Shown in pieces: positions 1-7,855 of a DNA stretch of 23,178 bases. The position numbers were made by a program, and so were the translations under genes. Numbering within the stretch: position 1 is the first letter of the stretch; each line of letters opens with the position of its first letter. The stretch is from Pleionea sp041589565 (GTDB taxonomy: Bacteria > Pseudomonadota > Gammaproteobacteria > Enterobacterales > Kangiellaceae). The stretch is taken from positions 1 to 23,178 of the forward strand of contig JBFHVL010000024.1 in NCBI GenBank assembly GCA_041589565.1, given 5' to 3'. The notes beneath the pieces were generated by a model. That model did not search any database, was not told where the DNA came from, and saw only the letters and a list, made by a program, of their open reading frames with translations.

Positions 1-216
1 CAAATTGCTGATGGCGCCGACTTTGCCGAAATGGCAAAACAACACTCAAGCTGCCCTTCCGGCCGAAGTGGTGGTGACCTGGGTGAGTTTGGTCGCGGAA
101 TGATGGTTAAGGAGTTCGATGAAGTAGTCTTCAGCGCACCACTGAACCAGGTACAAGGCCCTGTGAAAACTCAATTTGGTTTCCACCTACTTGAAGTCAC
201 CAGTCGTACTGAGTAA
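1..216 (+). CDS. ppiC: Peptidyl-prolyl cis-trans isomerase C (parvulin), 3' end only
   Basis: The window opens inside this gene; 71 residues up to the TAA at 214-216 are visible. They align along their length with the C-terminal three quarters of the small parvulin PpiC (93 residues in E. coli). Shared features are the HSSCPSGRSGGDLGEF core, the 'EFDEVVFSAP' segment and the closing 'TQFGFHLLEV'. PpiC is a cytoplasmic foldase that interconverts cis and trans X-Pro bonds. The start codon and promoter lie outside the window. An inverted pair of REP-like repeats follows directly. The family assignment is firm; that this is the free-standing small PpiC and not the parvulin domain of a larger chaperone cannot be decided because the N-terminus is missing. 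Confidence 0.9.
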   Translation, partial: QIADGADFAEMAKQHSSCPSGRSGGDLGEFGRGMMVKEFDEVVFSAPLNQVQGPVKTQFGFHLLEVTSRTE

Positions 217-226
217 ATATACAATT

Positions 227-306
227 TGTAGGAGCGTCTTTAGGCGCAAAACTGATTGGCCAATCAATTATAAAATGGTTAATCGCCCCTAAAGTGGCTC
301 CTACTT
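227..306. repeat. Inverted pair of REP-like elements (BIME-like unit)
   Basis: Two related copies face each other: 227-247 begins TGTAGGAGCGTCTTTAGGCG, and the opposite strand of 284-306 begins AAGTAGGAGCCACTTTAGGG. Each copy has a GTAGGAGC head followed by a short hairpin (GCGTC-TTTA-GGCGC in the first; GCCAC-TTTA-GGGGC with one mismatch in the second). This matches the common REP design of Pseudomonas and other gammaproteobacteria, a GTAGGAGC-type head plus a small imperfect stem with TTTA loop. The pair sits between ppiC and the DUF1244 gene, a normal place for REP pairs, and the folded transcript could end or stabilise ppiC mRNA. I find no other clear full copy in this window. Confidence 0.75.
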
Positions 307-326
307 GTATTTGAGGAATATATTCA

Positions 327-611
327 ATGGATAAGCAAACCGAAATTGAAGCCGCAGTTTTTCGTCGGTTACTTAAACACCTTGATGATAATAAAGAAGT
401 GCAGAACATTGACTTAATGATTCTGGCTGATTTTTGCCGTAACTGCCTGGCTAAGTGGATGGTCACGGCAGCAGAAGAGCGAGGTGTGAAGATCGACTAC
501 GAAGCCGCGCGCGAAAAAGTGTACGGCATGCCCTATTCTGAATGGAAAGAAAAACACCAGAAGGAAGCAACACCAGAGCAACTGGCGGCGTTTGAAGCTC
601 GCAAAAAATAA
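327..611 (+). CDS. DUF1244 family protein
   Basis: A 94-residue protein of unknown function. It carries the block that defines DUF1244: 'VQNIDLMILADFCRNCLAKW' near residues 33-52, then 'VYGMPYSEWKEKHQKEATPEQ' near 72-92. The family is small, soluble and widespread in proteobacteria; no reaction is established. Two cysteines and several aromatic residues lie in the conserved block. No signal peptide or membrane segment is visible. The start is ATG with a GAGGA ribosome site about 10 bases upstream. The gene is followed by a strong bidirectional stem-loop shared with maeA. Family membership is confident, role unknown. Confidence 0.88.
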   Translation: MDKQTEIEAAVFRRLLKHLDDNKEVQNIDLMILADFCRNCLAKWMVTAAEERGVKIDYEAAREKVYGMPYSEWKEKHQKEATPEQLAAFEARKK

Positions 612-644
612 ACGGTCAAAAAGATCCTATCAATAAAAGATTTA

Positions 645-674
645 TCTCCCCTCTATCCAAGGGGAGACTTTTCA
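645..674. terminator. Bidirectional terminator between the DUF1244 gene and maeA
   Basis: An 8-bp perfect stem, TCTCCCCT (645-652) with AGGGGAGA (660-667), closes a 7-base loop. On the + strand it is followed by CTTTTC. On the - strand it is followed by ATAAATCTTTTATTG. It lies 33 bases after the DUF1244 stop and 11 bases after the maeA stop of the convergent gene, so one hairpin can end both transcripts. Confidence 0.8.
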
Positions 675-678
675 AAAA

Positions 679-2373
679 TTAAAACGACGTTCGTCGGTAA
701 TCCCGATACTCAGGAATCCAGAAATTCGCTTCGATTTTTTCATCCAACGCTTCATCGGAAATTGTCACCGCAACATCGTCTTCCATCGCCTGACGTGCAA
801 CGGCTTTAGCTATGATTTTACTGACGTTACGAATATCCGATAACGGTGGTAACAGTGCATTAGAGTCGTACTCTTGAGCACATTCGGCCAAAGCTTCGCT
901 CGAAGCCATTAGCATGTTTTCGGTAACGCGTGTGGCTTTTGAGGCTAACACACCAAGACCAACGCCAGGGAAAATATACGCATTGTTACACTGCGCGATT
1001 GGATAAGTTTTACCATTTAACTCTACCGGTTCAAATGGACTACCCGTAGCCACAATCGCTTTGCCGTCAGTCCATTTAAGCACATCTTCTGGCAGAGCTT
1101 CGCACTGAGACGTTGGATTGGATAAAGGCAAAATGATCGGTGCATCGGTATGCTGCATCATCATTTTGACAATATCTTCATTAAACACACCGGGCTGACC
1201 AGAAACGCCCACCAAGATTGTAGGCTTGGCATGCTTTACGGTATTAAAAAAGTCAACACGACCGTTGTCATTACGTGTCCACCCTTCGGTTGCCGATCGT
1301 TTTTGTGCGACTGGGCGCTGAAATGGTTTCAAGTATTCCAAATCATCTGTTACCAAACCGCGACTGTCGAGCAAATAAATTTGCTCGCGCGCTTGCTCAT
1401 CGGACAATCCTTCGCGTTTCATTTGCTCAATGATTTGCTCAGCAATACCACAACCGGCAGATCCAGCACCCAAAAATACGATGCGCTGATCTTTTAATTG
1501 TCGTCCACTGTTTTTACACGCCGCTAACAAAGTACCTACGGTAACAGCAGCGGTGCCTTGAATATCATCGTTAAAGCAACACAGACGATCACGATATTTT
1601 TCCAATAAGGGCGTTGCATGGTGGGCAGCAAAATCTTCAAATTGCAGTAAAGCATTCGGCCAGCGGCGCAGTACCGCCTGAATAAACTTTTCGACAAATT
1701 CGTAATACTCATCGCCGGTAATACGCTTATGTCGCCACCCCATGTATAGCGGATCATTGAGCAGCTCTTCGTTATTCGTTCCCACATCCAGAGTAATCGG
1801 TTGAGTGTACGCGGGACTGATACCACCACAGGCGGTGTACAGAGACAGTTTTCCAATTGGAATTCCCATTCCACCAATACCCTGATCACCCAGTCCTAAA
1901 ATGCGCTCACTGTCGGTTACCACAATCACTTTAACGTTGTGTTTGGTGGCATTTTGTAGCATATCGTCAATGCGATCGCGATCAGGATAGGAAATAAATA
2001 AACCGCGCTTGCGACGATAAATTTTTGAAAAGTCCTGACATGCTTTACCGACCGTGGGTGTGTAAATGATCGGCATGGTTTCTTCAATATGCTCAACAAT
2101 AAGCTTAAAGAACACGGTTTCGTTGGTGTCCTGAATATTTCTCAAATAAATGTGCTTATCGAGATTGTTGTTGAATCCCTTAAACTGTTGATAACAACGC
2201 GCCACCTGGTCATCGATGGTTTCAATTTTGGCGGGCAATAATCCTTCCAGGTTAAAGGTTTGTCGCTCATATTCGGTAAACGCACTGCCTTTATTCAGCA
2301 GTGGCGTTTCTAACAAAATAGGACCTGCGTATGGAATGTATAAAGGGCGTTTTTTGCTCTTTTGACTGGTCAT
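679..2373 (-). CDS. maeA: NAD-dependent malic enzyme
   Basis: The 564-residue protein has the length of E. coli MaeA/SfcA and resembles it throughout. It decarboxylates L-malate to pyruvate and CO2, reducing NAD+, and feeds pyruvate from the TCA cycle during growth on C4 acids. Visible landmarks are the N-terminal malic domain with the proton-donor tyrosine in IYTPTVGKACQDF (Tyr104), the general-base lysine in GIPIGKLSLYTACGG (Lys175), metal ligands in QFEDF (Glu246-Asp247) and FNDDIQGTA (Asp269-Asp270), and a Rossmann FLGAGSAGCGIAEQ loop near 300-313. The start is ATG with AAAGAG 11 bases upstream. It is monocistronic or follows the PLP enzyme gene 155 bases upstream. NAD over NADP preference is inferred from similarity to MaeA. 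Confidence 0.96.
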   Translation of the reverse strand: MTSQKSKKRPLYIPYAGPILLETPLLNKGSAFTEYERQTFNLEGLLPAKIETIDDQVARCYQQFKGFNNNLDKHIYLRNIQDTNETVFFKLIVEHIEETMPIIYTPTVGKACQDFSKIYRRKRGLFISYPDRDRIDDMLQNATKHNVKVIVVTDSERILGLGDQGIGGMGIPIGKLSLYTACGGISPAYTQPITLDVGTNNEELLNDPLYMGWRHKRITGDEYYEFVEKFIQAVLRRWPNALLQFEDFAAHHATPLLEKYRDRLCCFNDDIQGTAAVTVGTLLAACKNSGRQLKDQRIVFLGAGSAGCGIAEQIIEQMKREGLSDEQAREQIYLLDSRGLVTDDLEYLKPFQRPVAQKRSATEGWTRNDNGRVDFFNTVKHAKPTILVGVSGQPGVFNEDIVKMMMQHTDAPIILPLSNPTSQCEALPEDVLKWTDGKAIVATGSPFEPVELNGKTYPIAQCNNAYIFPGVGLGVLASKATRVTENMLMASSEALAECAQEYDSNALLPPLSDIRNVSKIIAKAVARQAMEDDVAVTISDEALDEKIEANFWIPEYRDYRRTSF

Positions 2374-2528
2374 GAGATTAATTACTCTTTATTAAAACGT
2401 GTACTTTGAGTTAAGACGGAAAACCAATGGAGTTATGGCAGTCAGAAAGTATAGACTGATTTGCTATTGTAACCCAGTCCACTAACTAGCGACATCTGAC
2501 CTTAGCAACCTTTAGTTATACCCTTGTT

Positions 2529-3662
2529 CTATGACAGCTTTTCAAGCGAGCTTATCAGGTGATTAAAATCGTCCTCGGTATTATAAGTGTGTACCGAAAC
2601 TCGATTAAGCATCTCTATTTGTCGACGCTGTAGGTCCAACATACCAGAGTCCAGAGTGATGACACTGGACACGATGTGTTGCTGCTCCAGGTATTGCTTC
2701 AATACAGGGGCAGCTATTTTATGGGAACGAAAACTGATAATCGCCGACTGCTCATTACCAGTATCACAAAGCTCAATATGCGCCACTTCATTTAACATCT
2801 TGCGAAGCCACTGCGCTTTGCTCTGAATATCCCGATAAATTTCATCGGCTTGCTGTAAGAGTTGCGAAACAGCCTCTTTCATTCCTAATCGAGCAGCCCA
2901 GTTCGCCTCCCAGGTTTCGAATCGCCTGGCATCTTTACGAACTTTAAAGTGTTCTCTATCCAGCCATTCGGCGGCAAAATGATCAGTTACCATCGGAAAA
3001 AGCTCGCGCTCTAAAACTTTATCGGAAGCCAAAAGAAAACCGGTTCCTCGCGGCGCACGTAAAAACTTACGTCCGGTTGCCACTAGAAAGTCCGCATTCA
3101 TGGCATCAAAATCGACCGGAACCTGCCCCACTGCCTGACACGCATCGACAATGTAATAGCCATCAAACGAACTTAGTTTTTCGCCAATTGCTGCTGCTGG
3201 AGCAATCATGCCGTTATGGGAAGGCACCCAGGTAATTAAAACGGCTTTGGTTTTGTCGGTTATCGAGGATAGAACATCGGCCGTTCTTAAATTACCGTCA
3301 CGCAATGGCACACAGCGAATGGTTATCTCAAACCTTTTTGCCAGCTGCAACAGCGCCACATAATTGGCTCCATACTCCAGCTCGGTTACCACAACTTCAT
3401 CGCCAGCCTGCCAAGGAATGCTGAGTAAAGCGTTGAGCATAGCGCGAGAGGCACTTTCCACCAGAGCAACTTGATGGGTTTGGCTGCCCATCAACTTGGC
3501 AATGCTCAGGTAAAGATTATTCCAGTGCTGCTGGTGCCGCTCAGCGCATAGATACCCCCCCAGTTCTTGCTCCTGTTTCAGGTAATTTACCTGTGCAGCA
3601 ATTACGGCATCGCTGCAAATAGACGCTCCAGCGGAATTGAGATGAGTCCAGGTATCTTTCAT
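2529..3662 (-). CDS. Class V PLP-dependent aminotransferase / cysteine-desulfurase-fold enzyme
   Basis: A 377-residue fold-type I PLP enzyme. The cofactor lysine is Lys199 in ATGRKFLRAPRGTGFL, and VDACQAVGQ supplies the PLP aspartate (Asp173) and glutamine (Gln176). The segment 'ITWVPSHNGMIAPAAAIGEKL' corresponds to the region before the cofactor aspartate. Classic NifS/SufS enzymes have His before the lysine; here it is Arg (GRKF), as in a branch of class-V proteins that includes EgtE-like C-S lyases and uncharacterised aminotransferases. No SufS-type active-site cysteine is obvious. The substrate cannot be named. The first residues (HLNSAGAS) fit the usual N-terminus, so the ATG is accepted although no Shine-Dalgarno sequence is visible. 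A sigma70-like promoter lies at 3695-3723. Confidence 0.85.
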   Translation of the reverse strand: MKDTWTHLNSAGASICSDAVIAAQVNYLKQEQELGGYLCAERHQQHWNNLYLSIAKLMGSQTHQVALVESASRAMLNALLSIPWQAGDEVVVTELEYGANYVALLQLAKRFEITIRCVPLRDGNLRTADVLSSITDKTKAVLITWVPSHNGMIAPAAAIGEKLSSFDGYYIVDACQAVGQVPVDFDAMNADFLVATGRKFLRAPRGTGFLLASDKVLERELFPMVTDHFAAEWLDREHFKVRKDARRFETWEANWAARLGMKEAVSQLLQQADEIYRDIQSKAQWLRKMLNEVAHIELCDTGNEQSAIISFRSHKIAAPVLKQYLEQQHIVSSVITLDSGMLDLQRRQIEMLNRVSVHTYNTEDDFNHLISSLEKLS

Positions 3663-3694
3663 GATAGATAATTGGTTCGTGATGACTGATTGCC

Positions 3695-3723
3695 ACTATA
3701 GGCGATTTGTCGTCGCGACCCAA
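3695..3723 (-). promoter_or_regulatory. Sigma70-type promoter of the class V PLP enzyme gene
   Basis: On the - strand TTGGGT (3718-3723) and TATAGT (3695-3700) are separated by exactly 17 bases. The predicted start of transcription is near 3688, giving a leader of about 26 bases before the ATG at 3662. The -10 has 5 of 6 consensus bases and the -35 has 3 of 6. Confidence 0.6.
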
Positions 3724-3796
3724 ATAGTCAGATGAAAGTAAAAACCGGAAAATAAATAGACGGAATGGAAAATATAGCGGGAACTACCGATGCCCC

Positions 3797-3812
3797 CACG
3801 CAAGCTTGCGTG
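3797..3812. repeat. 16-bp perfect palindrome between fmdB and the PLP enzyme gene
   Basis: CACGCAAGCTTGCGTG is a perfect 16-bp palindrome centred on a HindIII site. It lies 44 bases downstream of the fmdB stop and upstream of the PLP enzyme promoter. It could be an operator for a dimeric regulator or a tight hairpin in the fmdB 3' end. No T tract follows on either strand, so it is not a typical intrinsic terminator. Confidence 0.5.
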
Positions 3813-3855
3813 AAAGGACATCAATAGATGATCTTCTGACAGTTACGAGTTTATC

Positions 3856-4149
3856 TTAGTGTTTGTGACCACAACCGCCCGAGCCACAACTCGACGTAGC
3901 ACTGGAATTGCTGGAATTACTGCTTGAGTCGCTGGATTTGCTCTCGGCAGACTTCTTAGACTGGCCTGAGTTTTTAAAATCAGTCGCATACCAGCCTGAA
4001 CCTTTTAGCTGAAAGCCAGCTGCAGATACCAGTTTCTTAAGCTCAGGCTTTTCACAGGCAGGGCAATCCACCAGTGGCTGATCACTCATTTTCTGTAATT
4101 TTTCAAATTGATGCTCGCATGCAGCGCATTGATACTCATAAATGGGCAT
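3856..4149 (-). CDS. FmdB-family zinc ribbon protein with Ser-rich, Cys/His tail
   Basis: A 97-residue member of the FmdB/CxxC_CxxC_SSSS family. The N-terminus MPIYEYQCAACEHQF and the second knuckle DCPACEK give four zinc-ligand cysteines (Cys8, Cys11, Cys29, Cys32). Residues 47-58 (QLKGSGWYATDF) are the usual family signature. A low-complexity Ser/Lys/Asn tail follows (about 61-88), ending CGSGGCGHKH with two more cysteines and two histidines that could bind a further metal. The family is called a putative regulatory protein, but its function is not established. The ATG has GAGGA about 11 bases upstream. In many gammaproteobacteria the gene neighbours aspS; here it is divergent from proS. 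Confidence 0.9.
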   Translation of the reverse strand: MPIYEYQCAACEHQFEKLQKMSDQPLVDCPACEKPELKKLVSAAGFQLKGSGWYATDFKNSGQSKKSAESKSSDSSSNSSNSSATSSCGSGGCGHKH

Positions 4150-4228
4150 GGTTAGTCAGTCCTCAATAACACACGACAAAGTTACCGCCGCGTAATATAA
4201 GGCTTTTTTTGAGAAATTAAAGAGCTAA

Positions 4229-4258
4229 TGCACATTTTTTATTCAATTGATTGATAAT
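4229..4258 (+). promoter_or_regulatory. Candidate proS operon promoter
   Basis: TGCACA (4229-4234) and GATAAT (4253-4258) are spaced 18 bases apart in the AT-rich fmdB-proS gap. Transcription would start near 4265 and leave a leader of about 73 bases before the proS ATG at 4338. The match is moderate (4/6 and 5/6), and other AT-rich hexamers nearby are possible. Confidence 0.35.
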
Positions 4259-4337
4259 TCAGGCATTTAGCCACGACCGGAAGACTGTTAAAATAGGCGG
4301 CTATGCTCAAAAAAATTCAACAATTGGAATACTCCGA

Positions 4338-6062
4338 ATGCGCACTACTCAATATTTGATGGCAACCCTGCGGGAAACCCCGTCTGATGCCGAGTTGATC
4401 AGCCACCAGCTTATGCTTCGCGCCGGTATGATCCGAAAACTGGCTTCATCGGCTGGACTCTACTCTTGGTTACCCAGTGGCCTCAAAGTTCTTCGAAAAG
4501 TCGAACAAATCGTTCGTGAAGAAATGAACAAAGCCGGAGGGCAGGAAGTTCTGATGCCTATGGTGCAGCCTGCCGATCTTTGGGAAGAGTCGGGTCGCTG
4601 GAGTCAATTTGGTCCTGAGTTACTACGCATTCACGATCGTCATAATCGCGAGTTCTGCCTGGGGCCAACACACGAAGAAGTGATCACGGCGATCATTCGT
4701 GACGAAATTCGCTCCTACAAACAGTTACCCGCCAATTACTACCAGATTCAAACCAAATTCCGTGACGAGCGCCGCCCGCGTTTTGGTGTCATGCGCGCAC
4801 GCGAGTTTTTAATGAAAGACGCTTACTCTTTCCACACGACGGAAGAGTGTTTAAAGAAAACTTATGAAGTGATGTATCAAGCCTACTGCAATGTATTTGA
4901 TCGTCTGGGTCTGGAATATCGAGCAGTACTGGCCGATACCGGTGCTATCGGCGGTAATGCATCACATGAGTTCCACGTACTGGCTGATTCCGGTGAAGAC
5001 GCGATCGCCTTTAGTGATGGCAGTGATTATGCCGCCAATGTGGAAAAAGCGGAGTCTTTACCACCACAGCAAGAACGCGCTGCCCCATCGCAGGATTTGC
5101 AGAAAGTTGAAACGCAAAATACCCGCACTATCGAAGAGGTCACCGCGTTTCTAAAAATTGAGGCCACCAGCATGGTGAAAACCTTGTTGGTCAAAGGTGC
5201 TTCAGAAGAACACCCAGTGGTTGCTTTATGTTTGCGTGGCGATCACACCTTGAATGAAATTAAAGCTGAGAAACATCCGCTTATTGCTGCGCCTTTTGCG
5301 ATGGCCGAAGACAGCGATATAACATCGGCGGCGGGCTGTGAGGCTGGTTATGTTGGCCCGGTTGGTTTGTCGATTCCAGTGATTGTTGATCGTGATGCAG
5401 CGGTTATGTCGGACTTTGTATGTGGTGCAAACGAAAATAACATGCACTTAACCGGCGCAAACTGGGAGCGTGACGCACAAATTACGGAAGTTTACGACCT
5501 GCGCAATGTAGTTGAAGGTGACTTGTCCCCTGATGGTAACGGCAAACTAACTATTAAACGCGGTATCGAGGTTGGTCATATTTTTCAGCTGGGCACTAAA
5601 TACTCCGAAGCGATGAATGCCAACGTTCTCAATGAAGAAGGCAAAGCCGTCACTTTGGCGATGGGTTGCTATGGCATTGGTGTTAGCCGAATTGTTGCCG
5701 CAGCCATTGAGCAAAACCACGATGACTATGGCATTATCTGGCCGCAAGCTATTGCTCCTTTTACTGTCGCCATTGTCCCGATGAATATGCACCGTTCAAC
5801 TCGCGTTGCCGAAGCGGCGGAGAAACTTTACCAGCAGCTAACCGATCTGGGCATCGAAGTTATTTTTGATGATCGAAAAGAGCGCCCTGGTGTGATGTTT
5901 GCGGACATCGAATTGATTGGTGTTCCGCATCGCATCGTTATTTCCGATAAAGGCATCGATAATGGAACCTATGAGTACAAGCATCGTCGTCACAATGAAA
6001 AAATTGATGTGGCCATCAACGATGTTCTAAACTTTGTGCAACAACAACTTTTGGAACAATAG
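4338..6062 (+). CDS. proS: Prolyl-tRNA synthetase (bacterial type, with editing domain)
   Basis: A 574-residue cytoplasmic class II synthetase that charges tRNA-Pro. The open frame runs back to 4251, but the family begins MRTxQYLxxTLxETPxDAE, so the ATG at 4338 is chosen; a weak GGAA lies about 8 bases upstream. Seen in order: the catalytic motifs (RAGMIRKLAS, 'QIQTKFRDERRPRFGVMRAREF', 'MKDAYSFHT'), the INS editing domain of YbaK fold (about residues 225-405, with MVKTLLVKG and LRGDHTLNEIKAEK), then motif 3 (GCYGIGVSRIVAAAIEQ) and the anticodon-binding domain (DDRKERPGVMFADIELIG). An oddity is the segment KLASSAGLYSWLPSG, where E. coli has KLASGLYTWLPTG: two extra residues. First gene of an operon with the next two. 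Confidence 0.97.
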   Translation: MRTTQYLMATLRETPSDAELISHQLMLRAGMIRKLASSAGLYSWLPSGLKVLRKVEQIVREEMNKAGGQEVLMPMVQPADLWEESGRWSQFGPELLRIHDRHNREFCLGPTHEEVITAIIRDEIRSYKQLPANYYQIQTKFRDERRPRFGVMRAREFLMKDAYSFHTTEECLKKTYEVMYQAYCNVFDRLGLEYRAVLADTGAIGGNASHEFHVLADSGEDAIAFSDGSDYAANVEKAESLPPQQERAAPSQDLQKVETQNTRTIEEVTAFLKIEATSMVKTLLVKGASEEHPVVALCLRGDHTLNEIKAEKHPLIAAPFAMAEDSDITSAAGCEAGYVGPVGLSIPVIVDRDAAVMSDFVCGANENNMHLTGANWERDAQITEVYDLRNVVEGDLSPDGNGKLTIKRGIEVGHIFQLGTKYSEAMNANVLNEEGKAVTLAMGCYGIGVSRIVAAAIEQNHDDYGIIWPQAIAPFTVAIVPMNMHRSTRVAEAAEKLYQQLTDLGIEVIFDDRKERPGVMFADIELIGVPHRIVISDKGIDNGTYEYKHRRHNEKIDVAINDVLNFVQQQLLEQ

Positions 6063-6069
6063 TTACTCG

Positions 6070-6648
6070 ATGAACCTTCTTGCACGCCAAGGCCTTCTAT
6101 TATCAGCTCTATTGATGATGGCCAGCACTGCGCTGGCCAATCAACAACAACCCGATGAAAGTTTTCGCCAAGAGCTGAAAACCATGCTGCAAGAAGAGCA
6201 TTCTTTTGAAGACCGCTTTGAAGCCGAAGTTTGGCTCAAAGATATGTCCAAGCGACTGGAAAAGCGCGCCCCACACATTCCGGAAAAAGAACGCTTTCAG
6301 ATTTTGCAACTAACTCACAAACATGCCAAGGCTTTTAAACTTGATCCGCAATTGGTACTCGCCGTAATCGAAGTGGAATCTAACTTTGATCGCTTTGCGA
6401 TTTCCAGTGTTGGTGCCCGCGGACTCATGCAAGTCATGCCTTTTTGGAAGGACGTTATTGGTCATCCCGATGACAACTTAATGGATATTGAAACCAATTT
6501 ACGTTACGGCTGTGCCATCCTTGCGCTATATATAAAAAGAGAAAAGAAAAATATTACTAACGCACTCGCTCGCTACAATGGCAGTTACGGTAAAATGAAA
6601 TATCCGATGAAAGTGTACCGAGCGCTCAGACAACGCTGGAGAGCATGA
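6070..6648 (+). CDS. Exported lytic transglycosylase (SLT domain)
   Basis: A 192-residue secreted murein hydrolase that cleaves the MurNAc-GlcNAc bond and forms 1,6-anhydro-MurNAc. The frame is open from 6034, but the ATG at 6070 gives a clean Sec signal peptide (MNLLARQG, hydrophobic stretch, STALA-NQ cleavage near residue 24), so that start is chosen. The SLT domain spans about 85-190, with catalytic Glu103 in AVIEVESNF, then SSVGARGLMQVMP and the late RYNGSYGKMKYP motif. There is no lipobox cysteine, so it is periplasmic rather than a lipoprotein like MltC. Residues 25-80 are charged and probably helical. It begins 7 bases after the proS stop with no clear ribosome site, and its stop overlaps the next start, which suggests translational coupling. 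Substrate details are inferred from the family. Confidence 0.9.
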   Translation: MNLLARQGLLLSALLMMASTALANQQQPDESFRQELKTMLQEEHSFEDRFEAEVWLKDMSKRLEKRAPHIPEKERFQILQLTHKHAKAFKLDPQLVLAVIEVESNFDRFAISSVGARGLMQVMPFWKDVIGHPDDNLMDIETNLRYGCAILALYIKREKKNITNALARYNGSYGKMKYPMKVYRALRQRWRA

Positions 6649-7799
6649 GCCTCATCATTCCAAATTCACAAACTGGCCTGGTGCTTTCTGGCGGAGGTGC
6701 TCGCGCAGCGTATCAGGTGGGTGCGTTAAAAGCTATTTCTGAAATCCTGCCGGATACTACACATAAAAATCCTTTTCCAATTATTACTGGGACATCGGCT
6801 GGGGCCATTAACGCTACTGTAGTGGCAGCCTACGCGCAGCACTTTAAATTAGGAATGAAGCGTCTGGAAAATGTGTGGGCAAACTTCCATTGTCATCAGG
6901 TTTTTCATACCGACTTTACTTACCTCGCGAAAAACTCATTGCGTTGGCTGCGGTTGCTGTTCGGCGGTCCGCAACACAAAATCATAGGTTTACTCGACAA
7001 CTCCCCACTGGCCGAGTTGTTGGATAAGGTGATCCCCTATCCCTTAATCGAAAAAGCCATTGCGCAGGGTGCTCTTGATGCCCTGTGCGTAACGGCCTCA
7101 AGCTACACTACCGGCGAATCCATCAGCTTTTATCAGGCCAAAGCCAATACCGAAGTTTGGCGGCGACATCGGCGGAGAGGGCACCCTGCCGTCATCAACA
7201 AGGCTCACCTACTGGCTTCGGCAGCTATCCCTTTGGTCTTTCCTGCAGTGAAAGTTGGCCCACAGTTTTTTGGTGATGGCAGCATGCGCTTTTTATCCCC
7301 TTTAAGCCCGGCTTTGCACCTGGGCGCCGAAAAGCTGTTGGTCATTGGTGTTGATCCCATCAGTGACACTATTGATGAGTCAGTTCAGCCCGAGGGCTAC
7401 CCAACCATTGCAGAAATTGCCGGTCACTTGCTCGACAGCGTTTTTATCGACAGCCTCGACAGCGATTTAGAACGACTGAACCGGGTCAATCAGACCCTGT
7501 CGAAGATTCCTGAAAAAATCAAAGCGAAATCCTTTCAGCTAAAAACCATCGACTCATTGGCCATTAATCCTAGTCAGGACCTCAATGCCATCGCCAGCGA
7601 ACACTTCACAGCCATGCCAAAGGGATTGCGTTTCTTCTTAAAACGCATCGGGATCGATGGTCACAGTGGTGCGGCAGTGCTGAGCTACCTGTTATTTGAA
7701 AAGCCCTTCACCCGAGAGCTGATAGCCCTGGGCTACAAAGACGCTATGCAGAAGCAGCATCAAATTCTCGAGTTTTTTCAGAAAAACAGCGCTCAATAG
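6645..7799 (+). CDS. Patatin-like phospholipase
   Basis: A 384-residue lipid acyl hydrolase of the bacterial patatin family. The oxyanion loop is SGGGARAAYQVG (residues 15-26), the nucleophile elbow is GTSAG with Ser51, and the dyad aspartate is Asp211 in FGDGSMR. There is no signal peptide or membrane anchor, so it is probably cytoplasmic or peripheral, unlike the outer-membrane patatin PlpD. The C-terminal third (about 240-384) is helical and lacks a recognised domain. The ATG overlaps the transglycosylase stop (ATGA at 6645-6648) and is preceded by GGAGA, so the two are translated from one mRNA. The natural lipid substrate is unknown. All key catalytic residues are present. Confidence 0.9.
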   Translation: MSLIIPNSQTGLVLSGGGARAAYQVGALKAISEILPDTTHKNPFPIITGTSAGAINATVVAAYAQHFKLGMKRLENVWANFHCHQVFHTDFTYLAKNSLRWLRLLFGGPQHKIIGLLDNSPLAELLDKVIPYPLIEKAIAQGALDALCVTASSYTTGESISFYQAKANTEVWRRHRRRGHPAVINKAHLLASAAIPLVFPAVKVGPQFFGDGSMRFLSPLSPALHLGAEKLLVIGVDPISDTIDESVQPEGYPTIAEIAGHLLDSVFIDSLDSDLERLNRVNQTLSKIPEKIKAKSFQLKTIDSLAINPSQDLNAIASEHFTAMPKGLRFFLKRIGIDGHSGAAVLSYLLFEKPFTRELIALGYKDAMQKQHQILEFFQKNSAQ

Positions 7800-7855
7800 C
7801 CGCAAAGGCCGACAATATTTGACGCGTGTGTAAAAAAAGCGAATTCATTGGTAAT

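Noticed and set aside
1150..1889. Open frames of about 115 codons overlapping maeA (+ strand 1150-1497; second - strand frame 1536-1889)
   Set aside because: They overlap conserved malic enzyme sequence, and their translations show no family features.
2449..2477. maeA promoter with TATACT as -10
   Set aside because: No acceptable -35 at 16-18 bases; evidence too weak to list as a feature.
4251..4337. A 29-codon N-terminal extension of proS
   Set aside because: ProS proteins begin MRTxQYL; the extension is unlike any synthetase sequence and would include the candidate promoter.
6034..6069. Upstream start of the lytic transglycosylase inside proS
   Set aside because: It would put a polar stretch before the signal peptide; the ATG at 6070 gives a standard one.
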